Below are positions 6,714 to 14,206 of a DNA stretch of 19,187 nucleotides, piece after piece (position 1 is the first letter of the stretch; each line of letters begins with the position of its first letter). Source of the stretch: JAVZIQ01 sp037440545 (GTDB lineage Archaea; Thermoproteota; Bathyarchaeia; Bathyarchaeales; Bathycorpusculaceae); NCBI GenBank assembly GCA_037440545.1, contig JBBITX010000026.1, forward strand, positions 1 through 19,187, given 5' to 3'. The position numbers were made by a program, and so were the translations under genes. Under the pieces are notes generated by a model that was given only the letters and a program-made list of their open reading frames with translations, did not search any database and had not been told where the DNA came from.

Positions 6714-8466
6714 AGAGAAAGTTGTTGAAAAGAAAATCCTGTTAAAACGTGCATTCCCAATTCACCAGCTCTTCGAGGTGGGCAGAAAATACGCAGTGCC
6801 ATATTTTGAAGGCTTTGAAAACCCATGGAAGCTAGACGAGGATGAGGCTGCCCTTGCCATAGCCCAAGCCATAGAGGAAACCCAGCTTAAAGAAGCCTTT
6901 ACATGTTTTAAGCCCCGGAAATGGGTTGTTTTCAGAGGTAAATACTACACTTTCGAGGACGGTGTATTAAAACTTGAAGGGTCATGGGAAACCCTTAGGA
7001 CAGGCCTCAAGCAGGTAGTTAGAAAGCATGGAAAAAACGGGTTTGAAGTTTTAAGAGTTATGTTAGAATCGGCTGATGGCTGCGGGTTAAGAGACATATC
7101 CGCCCGCCTAAAGCATCGCATAGACCCTTCGCAAATAGTAACAGACCTTGAAAGGCTAAAGATTATCACTCCCTCATATGAAGGGGAAGGCTACAAAGAA
7201 TGGAAGATTCTAGAAGAGGTTTCACCGCTTGTCCAGGAGGAGCTGGGCATAGCTCCACCTCAACGCTTGCCAACTCCCACCACAGCTACTATGCCAACGA
7301 CAGTTCAAGCAGGAGAAGGCGAAGTTGATTACGTAGCCATGGAAAGGGCGGAAATAGAGAAAATGGAGAACGAGCTCAGCCAGTACCTGGCAGAACTTTT
7401 GAGAAATAGGCTTGAATCGATAGTTAAGTTTGGAAAAGCCTTCTCTATAAGTAGCCTTTCAGAGTATTTAATTAAACTTTTCGGGTCTGTCCTATACTTC
7501 GACAGCCTTCTAAGCATAACTCAACAGTACGGTTTGGCAGACGTTGAAATAGTTCATGAAAGGGGGAAGACAGGAATGCGGACAGGGTGGAACCTAGCCC
7601 TCTTCGGAGAGCCTGGAACAGGTAAAAGCTTCTCCACCAGAGACATGATACTCGGCAGGTTGGATGCTAAAATCTTCCCCCATGGGGTTCCAGGACGCAA
7701 CCGCTATGCAGGGGGCATGACTCCAGCCCGCTTCATAAGGATAGGACAGGCCTACGCTGGGAAAGCTTTCAACTTCATTGTTCCCGAGTTCAACGACTGG
7801 TTCAAGTATAAGGGCATGGTTGAACCTTTAAAGCTGGCCATGGAACGCGGCGTGATAAAGTATGAGCTACACCGAGAAGTTATAGGCCCATACCGTTTCA
7901 GCGGGTTCTTCACAGTGAACTACAACGTGGCCACCTATGGCAGAGGCTACGAGGTAACAGTTACAGATCCAAACTTCAACGCCATTGAGGATCGCATGTT
8001 ATGCAGGCTTCACAGGCTGACAAAGCAGCGTTTCATAGAGATAGCTCAAAGCCAGAAAAGGCTTGCCTTCGGAGAAATTGACATTGAAAAAGGCGCTAGA
8101 AACATTAGAGACCACCTAACCCTAGTCTACGCCATAGAAACTCAACACCCACTCGTTAAGGCTCGCTATCCACAAAAGCCTGTGCTAATCACGCCTGAAG
8201 CCTACCAGGTCATAGAAGAGGCCCGGAACGCAATTTTAGAACAAATACCTAAAGAGTTTGTAGCCTTCTCAGCCCGTTTAGAGGACAGAGCCATCCGCTT
8301 CGCCTGCTCAGCATCGCTTCTAAACTATTTCCACTCAAACAGCCAATTTATACCTATCAGCAGAGAAGCCTTAAAATATGCAGTTCAACTCTACGTGGAA
8401 GAAGCATCTGTCAGAACACGCCAAGAATTCAAACCAGAAGAGGTGCTTAAAAAGCTTGAAATCTAA
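6703..8466 (+). CDS. AAA+ family ATPase with winged-helix-like region (MCM/MoxR-like core), unknown system
   Basis: 587 residues from the GTG at 6703, which has AAGGAGG at 6688-6694 eight bases upstream; a TTG at 6685 is in frame but lacks such a site. Residues about 100-170 look like a winged helix (GFEVLRVMLESADG..LRDISARL). A Pro/Thr-rich linker follows at 184-203. The AAA+ core has Walker A GEPGTGKS at 302-309, a Walker B-like strand FNFIVPEFND at 356-365, a sensor-1 Asn in TVNYN at 404-408, and an arginine-finger region (AIEDRMLCRLHR) at about 427-438. The C-terminal helical part (ARLEDRAIRFACSASLL, 524-540) resembles the lid of MCM and DUF3987-type ATPases. The usual Asp of Walker B is Pro, with the Glu kept. 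The start lies inside the coiled-coil gene, so the two proteins are probably made together and act together. ATPase call sure; role unknown. Confidence 0.82.
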   Translation: MNSEEKVVEKKILLKRAFPIHQLFEVGRKYAVPYFEGFENPWKLDEDEAALAIAQAIEETQLKEAFTCFKPRKWVVFRGKYYTFEDGVLKLEGSWETLRTGLKQVVRKHGKNGFEVLRVMLESADGCGLRDISARLKHRIDPSQIVTDLERLKIITPSYEGEGYKEWKILEEVSPLVQEELGIAPPQRLPTPTTATMPTTVQAGEGEVDYVAMERAEIEKMENELSQYLAELLRNRLESIVKFGKAFSISSLSEYLIKLFGSVLYFDSLLSITQQYGLADVEIVHERGKTGMRTGWNLALFGEPGTGKSFSTRDMILGRLDAKIFPHGVPGRNRYAGGMTPARFIRIGQAYAGKAFNFIVPEFNDWFKYKGMVEPLKLAMERGVIKYELHREVIGPYRFSGFFTVNYNVATYGRGYEVTVTDPNFNAIEDRMLCRLHRLTKQRFIEIAQSQKRLAFGEIDIEKGARNIRDHLTLVYAIETQHPLVKARYPQKPVLITPEAYQVIEEARNAILEQIPKEFVAFSARLEDRAIRFACSASLLNYFHSNSQFIPISREALKYAVQLYVEEASVRTRQEFKPEEVLKKLEI

Positions 8467-8553
8467 CCTCGCATTAAACCTTAACAATTTAAGCCGTTAG
8501 AGCTAACCCTCACCTACCATCCCAACACCATTTTCCTCACGACACATGTTATA

Positions 8554-8623
8554 ATAGGCGGTGTAAGTGGAAGGACTAGCAGTTTTTAGGATGTCCATTC
8601 TGGAAAGGATTACACTTGCCTAT
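8554..8623. repeat. Long imperfect hairpin between convergent genes
   Basis: ATAGGC (8554-8559) pairs with GCCTAT (8618-8623), and GTGTAA (8561-8566) with TTACAC (8610-8615), with a small internal loop between them. An inner stem GGAC (8573-8576) / GTCC (8593-8596) may close the middle. The right arm covers the stop codon of the minus-strand cyclophilin-like gene, and the element sits between that gene and the end of the AAA+ gene. It could be a shared transcript-end or stability element, or a small structured RNA. No T-run follows on either strand, so a simple terminator is doubtful. Confidence 0.4.
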
Positions 8624-9012
8624 GCCTTTTCCACTTTTAGTTCCTCCCCTTCATTCACCCGACTTAAAATTTTAGGGTCTCCTATAATTTTCCCTATCAC
8701 GTTTACAGGGCTGTAGGGCTTTATAACGTCAGGTGAGGGACTTGAGAGAGTTGGGCCGTAAAAGAGGCATAAGGCTGGGCCCTCAGGCCAGTAGGCTAAA
8801 TCCCCAAAATCAACGACTTCCCTTGCATTTTCAAGGCCTACATGGAATGGAGCTTGGAAGTATACTTCACTTCCCCAAAATTCAGCCCTAGACTTGAAAG
8901 GTAGAGATTTTATGAGGGCTTCAGCCGTTTTTGGACTTTTCTCGAAATGTATTTCACATTCTACTGTCAATCCGGATTCAAATGAAATCTTTATCTTATC
9001 CCTCCCACCCAT
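8620..9012 (-). CDS. Cyclophilin-like fold protein (PF04126 type)
   Basis: 130 residues, the usual size of this small beta-barrel family found in archaea and thermophilic bacteria (TM1367-like). Recognisable segments in order: KSPKTAEALIKSLPFKSRAEFWGSE as a whole covers the first conserved block, then EVYFQAPFHVGLENA, GDLAYWPEG, ALCLFYGPT, VNVIGKIIGD and the C-terminal EGEELKVEKA. Whether the family has peptidyl-prolyl isomerase activity is not settled, and no enzymatic role is claimed here. The start is ATG at 9012, with GAGGG at 9020-9024 on the minus strand and a TATA box at 9056-9063. An in-frame TTG at 9054 would lie upstream of the expected transcript start and is rejected. It is transcribed alone. 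Confidence 0.85.
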   Translation of the reverse strand: MGGRDKIKISFESGLTVECEIHFEKSPKTAEALIKSLPFKSRAEFWGSEVYFQAPFHVGLENAREVVDFGDLAYWPEGPALCLFYGPTLSSPSPDVIKPYSPVNVIGKIIGDPKILSRVNEGEELKVEKA

Positions 9013-9055
9013 TTTTAAACCCTCTTGTAACGTTAGGGGAAAATTTAAATGCAAA

Positions 9056-9063
9056 GTTATAAG
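9056..9063 (-). promoter_or_regulatory. TATA box of the cyclophilin-like gene
   Basis: CTTATAAC on the minus strand is centred near 9059. Transcription would start near 9033, leaving about 20 bases of leader that contain the GAGGG site before the ATG at 9012. This placement is the main reason for choosing that start. Confidence 0.5.
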
Positions 9064-9166
9064 TTTTAAAGTTTTTCAGCGGTTAAAAACATGTTGTATT
9101 TCATCTGCTTTCGGGCGTAAACCTGTAAATCTCTACTATGGGTGGCCTAAGCCCTTAAATCTTAAG

Positions 9167-10264
9167 TTAGCAAACTTTCTCAATTAAAAGAAATGGTATT
9201 AGAGAAAGGTGGAAAACCCCTAGAAGTCTGAAGTAAGCCAGATAATTTCCCTCTAAAATAAACATGCATGTGGGTAAAAGGCCTATTATTCTTCCAACCA
9301 TTAAACCTGTTTCCTTGAATACAAGAATGCTTGCGTGGTACTTTCTGCTAAACATGTCTCCATAATGGGCAGACCATGAAATTGTAAAGGCTCCTGCCAT
9401 GCCAGATAGGGAGGATAATAACAATATGTGGTGGGGGGCTGAAGCTAAACCTATTAGAAAGAACCATGTCGCGTTTAACAATGTTCCTATTACTGTAAAC
9501 TCAACACGCCTCATTTTGATGTCTGATAGCCAGTTTACAAGAAATGTTATAATTGACATAACTATTCCTGTTATAGAGAAAACAAAGCCCGTCATGTAAG
9601 TTGTCTCCGAAATCTGCTTTACAAACAACGGGTAGGGAAGCCAGTAGGCTTCCGTCATGCCGAAAAAAATGAATGTGAGGAAAAAAACGAAAATTTTCCT
9701 TTCTTTCGGGAGGGATAAGCCATAAACCTCAGATTTAAACCTTATCCGAGTAGAAAGGGCTAAGCTGATAAAGTATAGGCTTAGGGAAAAAGAGAATAGC
9801 TGTTGGAATCCGAAATTTTCTATAATTATTCCTCCGAAAGCAGGGCCAACTATGCTGGCTACTGTTGGAATTACAGATGAGAAAAGGCTTACTGTTCGCG
9901 CCCTAAAATTGGATTTGCTGAGCCTAAACTGCAAAAGGTTGAAACTAGGCCAGAAAGTGGCTGAGCTTAAGCCATAAAAAAGCCCGATTATGAAAGGATT
10001 TTTACAAAAAATCAAAACTGTATAAAAAATCATCGTGAAAAATATTCCAGAACAAATTAATCTTTCAAAATTTTTTAAGAATTTAAGAAGCATAGGAGGC
10101 AGGAGCCCAATTACGAGGAAGGTTATAAGCAAAATAATGACAACATCGCCAACTTTCATTCCAGACTCTATGAAAAATATGGAGAGAAACATTTCAGTGA
10201 AATTGACTGTGAGGAAATATATGCTGACTGCAACAGCCAGATTCTTAAATGAGCTCGCTTGCAC
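9167..10264 (-). CDS. Major facilitator superfamily (MFS) transporter
   Basis: 365 residues with about 11-12 hydrophobic spans spread over the whole length and short loops, which is compact for MFS (usually near 400). Features include a two-half layout with a central basic loop near RIRFKSEVYGLSLPKERK (about 173-190). FRARTVSLFSSVIPTVASIVGP resembles the fourth/fifth-span region of drug or sugar MFS carriers, and the second half has a WLSDIKMRR segment like the D-x-x-x-R/K loop after span 8. It would be a proton- or solute-coupled carrier in the cytoplasmic membrane; the substrate cannot be inferred. The start is GTG at 10264, preceded by a weak GGAAGAG. A TATA-like GTTATAG near 10310 would give a short leader. 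Transcribed alone. Confidence 0.82.
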   Translation of the reverse strand: MQASSFKNLAVAVSIYFLTVNFTEMFLSIFFIESGMKVGDVVIILLITFLVIGLLPPMLLKFLKNFERLICSGIFFTMIFYTVLIFCKNPFIIGLFYGLSSATFWPSFNLLQFRLSKSNFRARTVSLFSSVIPTVASIVGPAFGGIIIENFGFQQLFSFSLSLYFISLALSTRIRFKSEVYGLSLPKERKIFVFFLTFIFFGMTEAYWLPYPLFVKQISETTYMTGFVFSITGIVMSIITFLVNWLSDIKMRRVEFTVIGTLLNATWFFLIGLASAPHHILLLSSLSGMAGAFTISWSAHYGDMFSRKYHASILVFKETGLMVGRIIGLLPTCMFILEGNYLAYFRLLGVFHLSLIPFLLIEKVC

Positions 10265-10450
10265 TTAAACACACTCTTCCAACATGATCAGCTTTGAACT
10301 TTAACTCACTATAACGTTAATCATCTTTGATGTTTAGAGGTAAAGCATTTTACGTTAACTGCTTCCTTTCCCCTTTCTATTTTTGCTTAGGCTTTATTAG
10401 TCTATGTTTTTGCTGTTCGCCTTAAAAGGCATTTTCGCATTTTAATTTTG

Positions 10451-12331
10451 TTATAGTTTCTTTATTTTTCCAGGTTCAGGCTGGTAAAGTAGTCCTTGCT
10501 GTGCCATTCTCCATATTGCAGTTTCTACTGCTGCTTTGTCTAGGCCTGTTTCTTCAGTTGCCATTTCTACAATTATCTTGATCGGAGTTGGTTTTTCAGG
10601 TATGTTTTCACTTAGCCATTTTATTGCTTGGCTTAAGCCTTTAGTATGTATTGTTTGAGGTGCCCAAAGCTGTGGTTTAGAAGGCTTTAATGTTATTTCA
10701 GCCTCTTTTTGCAGTTCATAAGCTTTCTGCTCGTCTATGAACCTTGTCAAAGTTGGTTCAGCTGTTAAGGCGTGCCTTTCTCTAAGCATTTGAGGCAGTT
10801 TCTTGTTCAGCTGGCTTATTATTCTCTTCATTTTCCTAGCCCTTGATATACTTGACCAGTAGAAGGCTTCGTCTATTGTGTCTTCAGCTATCAAGATGGT
10901 GACCTTACCAGCTACTCGGCGTCCAGTTCTGCCCCTACGCTGTATATACCTTATCTCGCTTGGGACGGGCTCATAGAAGATAACGTGGTCCACTTCAGGT
11001 ATGTCCAAACCTTCCTCAGCTATGCTTGTCGCCACCAGGATTTTTGCCTCTCCACTTCGAAGTTTTTCAAGGGCTTCACGCTGCTGTTCCTGATTCATTC
11101 CAGGGTCTCCTTCACGTTCTCCCTGTCCAACGAAGCGTATGGCTTCAAATCCATGTTTTTCCTTAAGAGTTTTCGTTATAGCACGCACTGTGTCGCGGTA
11201 CTGGGTGAAGACTATAACCCTTGAGTCTGGCTTAGTTTGAAGCTGCTCCTTTAAAATTTCTGAGACCTCAGCCATCTTGGGGTTTTCCGATTGTAAACAG
11301 GTCTTAAGCATGTGTTTTGCCTTCAGAAAAGCTGGGTCTTCCACGATAGACTTATGTCCTCGACTTCCCTCAAAAGCCATTTTCCTAAGCGACTTTTCAA
11401 TGAAAGCCTGAAGGGTTTCAGGACCCTGCGTTTCTATAAGCTCTATCATGTGGGCTATGCTTAAAGTTGCCGTGGCCTGAAACTTAATCTGGTAGAGGTA
11501 TCCACCTTCACCTCCTCCAATCCTACGCTGAAGCTCCTCGTTAAGCTCAACAAGATCCCTTCTTGTAATGAAGGCAGGCTGCTTATCCGTTAAAACTCCA
11601 AGCGACTGAAGCGTCTTCACCCGTTCAATTAACATTTCCCTAAGCCTATCCCTAACCTGTATGTAGCATTCTGGAAGCTTAACACGTCTCCACTGAACGT
11701 CTATGGGCTGAATGTAGGGTTTAACATCCTTATCCTCATCTAAGCGGTGTTCTATGGCTTCTATCCCCAAGTTTCTACAAACCTCCGCAATTTTCTCCTC
11801 GCTACCGCCTGGAGAAGCTGTTAAACCCAAAACCAGCGGTCGACTACACTGCCTAAAATAGTATTGGGCTATGCCTACATAGGAGTAATTACCCCTAGCC
11901 CTGTGAGCTTCATCGAAAATTAGGAGGGATGCATCATTAAGCCTTAAAAACCCGCTTCTCAAATCGTTGTAAATGCACTGAGGAGTTGCAAATATTATTT
12001 TGCCCTGCCCGTAAAGAATCTTCCTCTTCTCAGGGGGATGGTGTCCGGTGACTAATACAAGCTCATTCTCCTCGAAAAAGGTTTTATCAACGAAAGTTTG
12101 ATGGTGCTGCTGAACAAGGGGCCTTGTGGGAGCAAGGAAGTAAATCTTCCCTTCTTGACATTTCTCAATGGCTAGGAGGAGAGCTATGACGGTTTTTCCA
12201 AGGGCCGTGGGTAAAACTACGAGAGAGTTTTTCCTCTTAGCCACATCAATAATTCTTGTCTGGTAAAGCCTCTCCTCAACAGCGCGTGGCTTAAGAAAAC
12301 TATGTTGAACGTAGCGTTTCTCCCCGAGCAA
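10451..12331 (-). CDS. hef: Hef/FANCM-type superfamily 2 DNA helicase without nuclease domain
   Basis: 626 residues. Motifs: Q-like RLYQ (21-24), motif I PTALGKT (41-47), Ia APTRPLV (67-73), II DEAH (140-143), III TASPG (171-175), IV VFTQYRDT (374-381), V ATSIAEEGLDIP (434-445), VI QRRGRTGR (464-471). The insert between the two RecA-like domains (about 215-350) is the long helical domain typical of Hef/FANCM/Mph1. Archaeal Hef of euryarchaea continues into an XPF-type nuclease and helix-hairpin-helix region. Here the chain instead ends in a small winged-helix-like segment (about 563-625, with LSQAIKWLSENI and AVETAIWRMAQQGLLY). By family it would remodel forked or branched DNA at stalled replication. 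The start is TTG at 12331, with GGGGAG at 12338-12343 on the minus strand, six bases off. Sure of family. Confidence 0.9.
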   Translation of the reverse strand: MLGEKRYVQHSFLKPRAVEERLYQTRIIDVAKRKNSLVVLPTALGKTVIALLLAIEKCQEGKIYFLAPTRPLVQQHHQTFVDKTFFEENELVLVTGHHPPEKRKILYGQGKIIFATPQCIYNDLRSGFLRLNDASLLIFDEAHRARGNYSYVGIAQYYFRQCSRPLVLGLTASPGGSEEKIAEVCRNLGIEAIEHRLDEDKDVKPYIQPIDVQWRRVKLPECYIQVRDRLREMLIERVKTLQSLGVLTDKQPAFITRRDLVELNEELQRRIGGGEGGYLYQIKFQATATLSIAHMIELIETQGPETLQAFIEKSLRKMAFEGSRGHKSIVEDPAFLKAKHMLKTCLQSENPKMAEVSEILKEQLQTKPDSRVIVFTQYRDTVRAITKTLKEKHGFEAIRFVGQGEREGDPGMNQEQQREALEKLRSGEAKILVATSIAEEGLDIPEVDHVIFYEPVPSEIRYIQRRGRTGRRVAGKVTILIAEDTIDEAFYWSSISRARKMKRIISQLNKKLPQMLRERHALTAEPTLTRFIDEQKAYELQKEAEITLKPSKPQLWAPQTIHTKGLSQAIKWLSENIPEKPTPIKIIVEMATEETGLDKAAVETAIWRMAQQGLLYQPEPGKIKKL

Positions 12332-12382
12332 TCAACGCTCCCCTACTGAGTTTCCTATTCCATTTCAGTCTAAATCCAACCC

Positions 12383-12389
12383 GATAAAT
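12383..12389 (-). promoter_or_regulatory. Possible TATA box of the helicase gene
   Basis: ATTTATC on the minus strand (within GCATTTATCGGG) is centred near 12386. It would start transcription near 12360, upstream of the GGGGAG site and the TTG start at 12331. Confidence 0.35.
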
Positions 12390-12478
12390 GCACATCAACT
12401 GCAAAGCTTTCAAACATGGAATATTATGTGAGCCTCATGTAAATTTAACTTTTTCAGCCGCCCCTAAACTCCAAAAGT

Positions 12479-12799
12479 CTAAATTTTTAGATGCTCCATC
12501 CTCCTTGAAACTGTAATGTATAAACTTTTTCTAAGGTTTTCACCGGTCAGCCCTAGTTTTCTCAGCTCAATAATTTCCCCGGCTAGCTCTGCATCACCTA
12601 AAACTTCATCCATCCACTTTTCAAAGTCTCCTCTGTAAAGGTGAAACTCTAAAGATTTCACGTCAACTCTGCTTATTCCCTCCATAAACTCTTTCAGGGA
12701 AGAAGCAAACACGCCAGTATAGTTTCCAATTGAAGTAAAGAAGTAGAAGGCCTTCTCCCTTGGAACTGTTTGAAGTATTTTTCGGTTTAGCTCCCTCAT
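12479..12799 (-). CDS. DUF5752 family protein
   Basis: 106 residues. The pattern FYFFTSIGNYTGVFASSLKEF, then SLEFHLYRGDFEKWMDEVLGDAELAGEI when read through, is characteristic of DUF5752, a small family of unknown function seen in archaea and some bacteria, where it often sits beside regulatory or sugar genes. No catalytic role is known. Two ATGs are close together. The one at 12805 follows the AAAGGG site directly, while the one at 12799 has a six-base spacing, so 12799 is chosen. It starts 20 bases after the Lrp-like gene ends and is almost surely cotranscribed with it. Confidence 0.75.
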   Translation of the reverse strand: MRELNRKILQTVPREKAFYFFTSIGNYTGVFASSLKEFMEGISRVDVKSLEFHLYRGDFEKWMDEVLGDAELAGEIIELRKLGLTGENLRKSLYITVSRRMEHLKI

Positions 12800-12819
12800 T
12801 CGCATCCCTTTATTACGTT

Positions 12820-13329
12820 TTATTTTTCACCTTCCATGATTTTTCTAAGCTCGTTTCCAACGAGGTACTGCGCTTCCTTGAACTTCTTGGTGATTATTGA
12901 GGTGCGGATTCTTAAAACTCCCTTTAATGGCGCAACTGACTGGGCGATAAACGCGTGGAGGCTTTCCTGGCTTTCAGCAATAACCTTTGCTATCACTTGA
13001 AGCTCTTCTGAAAGAGAGGTGTAAACTTCAAGCACTTGAGGCTCTTGGCAAAGTTTTTCTGCAACCTTCTCGCTTTCCTTAGGATCTGTGTAAACTGTTA
13101 TTATTGCCCTTATCTTTTTATTTCCAACTTTTTCATTGTCTACGAGGGCGGTGTACTTTTTTATAACACCACATTGCTCTAGGCGCTTAACCCTGTCATA
13201 AACTGTTGAATGCGCTATTCCTAAGTGCCTACCTATATCAGTGTAGGTCTGTCTAGCATCCTCCTGAAGGGCTTCCAAAATTTTTAGATCTATAACGTCT
13301 AAAGTTGAAGAGTTATTTTTAGACCTCAA
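12820..13329 (-). CDS. Lrp/AsnC family transcription regulator
   Basis: 169 residues from a TTG at 13329. A DNA-binding winged helix spans about residues 10-64 (IDLKILEALQEDARQTYTDIGRHL, then HSTVYDRVKRLEQCGVIKKY, when read in parts). A linker and an alpha/beta RAM effector domain follow (about 70-155, with AIITVYTD and EVYTSLSEELQVIAKV). The reading frame stays open to an ATG at 13413, but a strong TATA box (TATATAAC) lies inside that extension at 13366-13373. GGAAGG at 13339-13344 sits nine bases before the TTG, and the shorter protein has the normal family length. Such proteins regulate amino-acid or energy genes, often including their own; the effector is unknown. It heads an operon with the DUF5752 gene. 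Confidence 0.88.
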   Translation of the reverse strand: MRSKNNSSTLDVIDLKILEALQEDARQTYTDIGRHLGIAHSTVYDRVKRLEQCGVIKKYTALVDNEKVGNKKIRAIITVYTDPKESEKVAEKLCQEPQVLEVYTSLSEELQVIAKVIAESQESLHAFIAQSVAPLKGVLRIRTSIITKKFKEAQYLVGNELRKIMEGEK

Positions 13330-13365
13330 ACCACGCAGCCTTCCAACAACGTATACAATTATTTT

Positions 13366-13373
13366 GTTATATA
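13366..13373 (-). promoter_or_regulatory. TATA box of the Lrp-like gene
   Basis: TATATAAC on the minus strand, in the context TAGTATATAAC. Centred near 13370, it predicts transcription from about 13344, at the edge of the GGAAGG site that serves the TTG start at 13329. It decides the start of the regulator. Confidence 0.55.
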
Positions 13374-13524
13374 CTAATTTATTGTTTGTTGTCGGAAAAA
13401 CGTAGAAAAACATTGTTTATTCCGGAAGATTGTCCCAGCTCTTAAACATTAAACTGTAACTCGTTAAAAAATTTCACCATCCTAAAACATTGCCATATTT
13501 AATTCTGCCTATTTCCTCTGGAAT

Positions 13525-13555
13525 ATTGTAGATAAAATCGTTTTTTATCTACAAT
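13525..13555. promoter_or_regulatory. Perfect 13-bp inverted repeat, candidate regulator operator
   Basis: ATTGTAGATAAAA (13525-13537) is followed by a five-base spacer TCGTT and then its exact reverse complement (13543-13555). The dyad is 31 bases long. It sits between the divergent Lrp-like gene and the gene at 13658, as expected for a dimeric regulator site. A run of T follows the right arm, so a weak transcript end on the plus strand is the alternative, but the stem has few G-C pairs. Confidence 0.5.
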
Positions 13556-13603
13556 TTTTCAATTTTATAAATTTTTTGCTACATTTTTTCGCAGAAACAT
13601 GCA

Positions 13604-13616
13604 AATAAATTTAAAT
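13604..13616 (+). promoter_or_regulatory. Possible TATA promoter of the gene at 13658
   Basis: The AT-rich stretch around AATAAATTTAAAT would put a transcript start near 13637, just before the AAAGAGG ribosome-binding site at 13644-13650. An alternative box at 13564-13575 (TTTATAAATTTT) would give a longer leader. Confidence 0.35.
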
Positions 13617-13657
13617 CTGAGGGAATTACAATAGTATCTGAAGAAAGAGGTTTCTAA

Positions 13658-14143
13658 ATGAAAACATCTAGAATTTGGGAGATTCTGAAAAATTTTAAGG
13701 AGAAATGCAGGTTTCGCGGTTGGAGAACCTCGGAAAGTGAGGATTGGGTTGAAATAAATAGCAGATACCACAATTTCCTTCTAGCAAAGAACCTTCACCC
13801 CTCATCATTTAAAAGCATAGTTTCTAATAAAAAATGTGTTGTACGAGAAGGCGTTTCATACCGCGTTGTTGAAGCAGCCTACACAGCGTGGCTTTTTTCA
13901 GAAACATCTCCTGAAAATTTTGTAAACATAGTTTTAGAAGATGAAAACTTATCGAAAAGGGTGGCCATATACGATTTAACCTCCCTCGAAGAGGGAAAAA
14001 CATGTTTTAAAATAAACCAAACAGACAGTTTGGTCTTCAAGGAATTTGAAAACTTCCTTGAGAAAGAGTTTAAAGTCAAGCTTAGGCATTATCCAAAGCT
14101 AAAATCAGAAGTTGAAGGCTCAGCCGTTTTAGAAGTGATGTAA
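13658..14143 (+). CDS. Hypothetical protein, 161 residues
   Basis: I do not recognise the family. The start is ATG at 13658 with AAAGAGG seven bases upstream. The N-terminal 25 residues are basic and helical (IWEILKNFKEKCRFRGW). The rest alternates short strands and helices: VSYRVVEAAYTAWLF at about 66-80, NFVNIVLED at 87-95, and a C-terminal helix FKEFENFLEKEFKVKL before HYPKLK. Three Cys are scattered (about residues 17, 60 and 114) with no CxxC pattern. No signal peptide or membrane span is seen, so it is probably cytoplasmic. It precedes another unrecognised gene on the same strand by 60 bases, and the two may share a transcript. Codon use is like its neighbours. Confidence 0.7.
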   Translation: MKTSRIWEILKNFKEKCRFRGWRTSESEDWVEINSRYHNFLLAKNLHPSSFKSIVSNKKCVVREGVSYRVVEAAYTAWLFSETSPENFVNIVLEDENLSKRVAIYDLTSLEEGKTCFKINQTDSLVFKEFENFLEKEFKVKLRHYPKLKSEVEGSAVLEVM

Positions 14144-14206
14144 AAGGATTAGCAATCAAAGGTTTGATAAGCAAAAATCAGCACATTATACTATAAGTGG
14201 GCGGTG

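Larger units (their letters stand above)
13330..13657. other. 328-base intergenic region between divergent genes
   Basis: This gap separates the Lrp-like regulator from the plus-strand gene at 13658. It holds the regulator's TATA box near its left end, a perfect 13-base inverted repeat in the middle, and TATA-like AT-rich stretches at 13564-13575 and 13604-13616 for the rightward gene. I see no convincing ORF or RNA gene in it. It is markedly more AT-rich than the genes around it. Confidence 0.6.

Noticed and set aside
10420..10435. GCCTT-AA-AAGGC palindrome after the helicase gene
   Set aside because: Short arms and no clear T-tract; could be a weak end structure but cannot be supported.
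13330..13413. N-terminal extension of the Lrp-like protein to an ATG at 13413
   Set aside because: The stretch contains the gene's own TATA box and would make the protein 28 residues longer than the family norm; a TTG at 13329 has a good ribosome-binding site.
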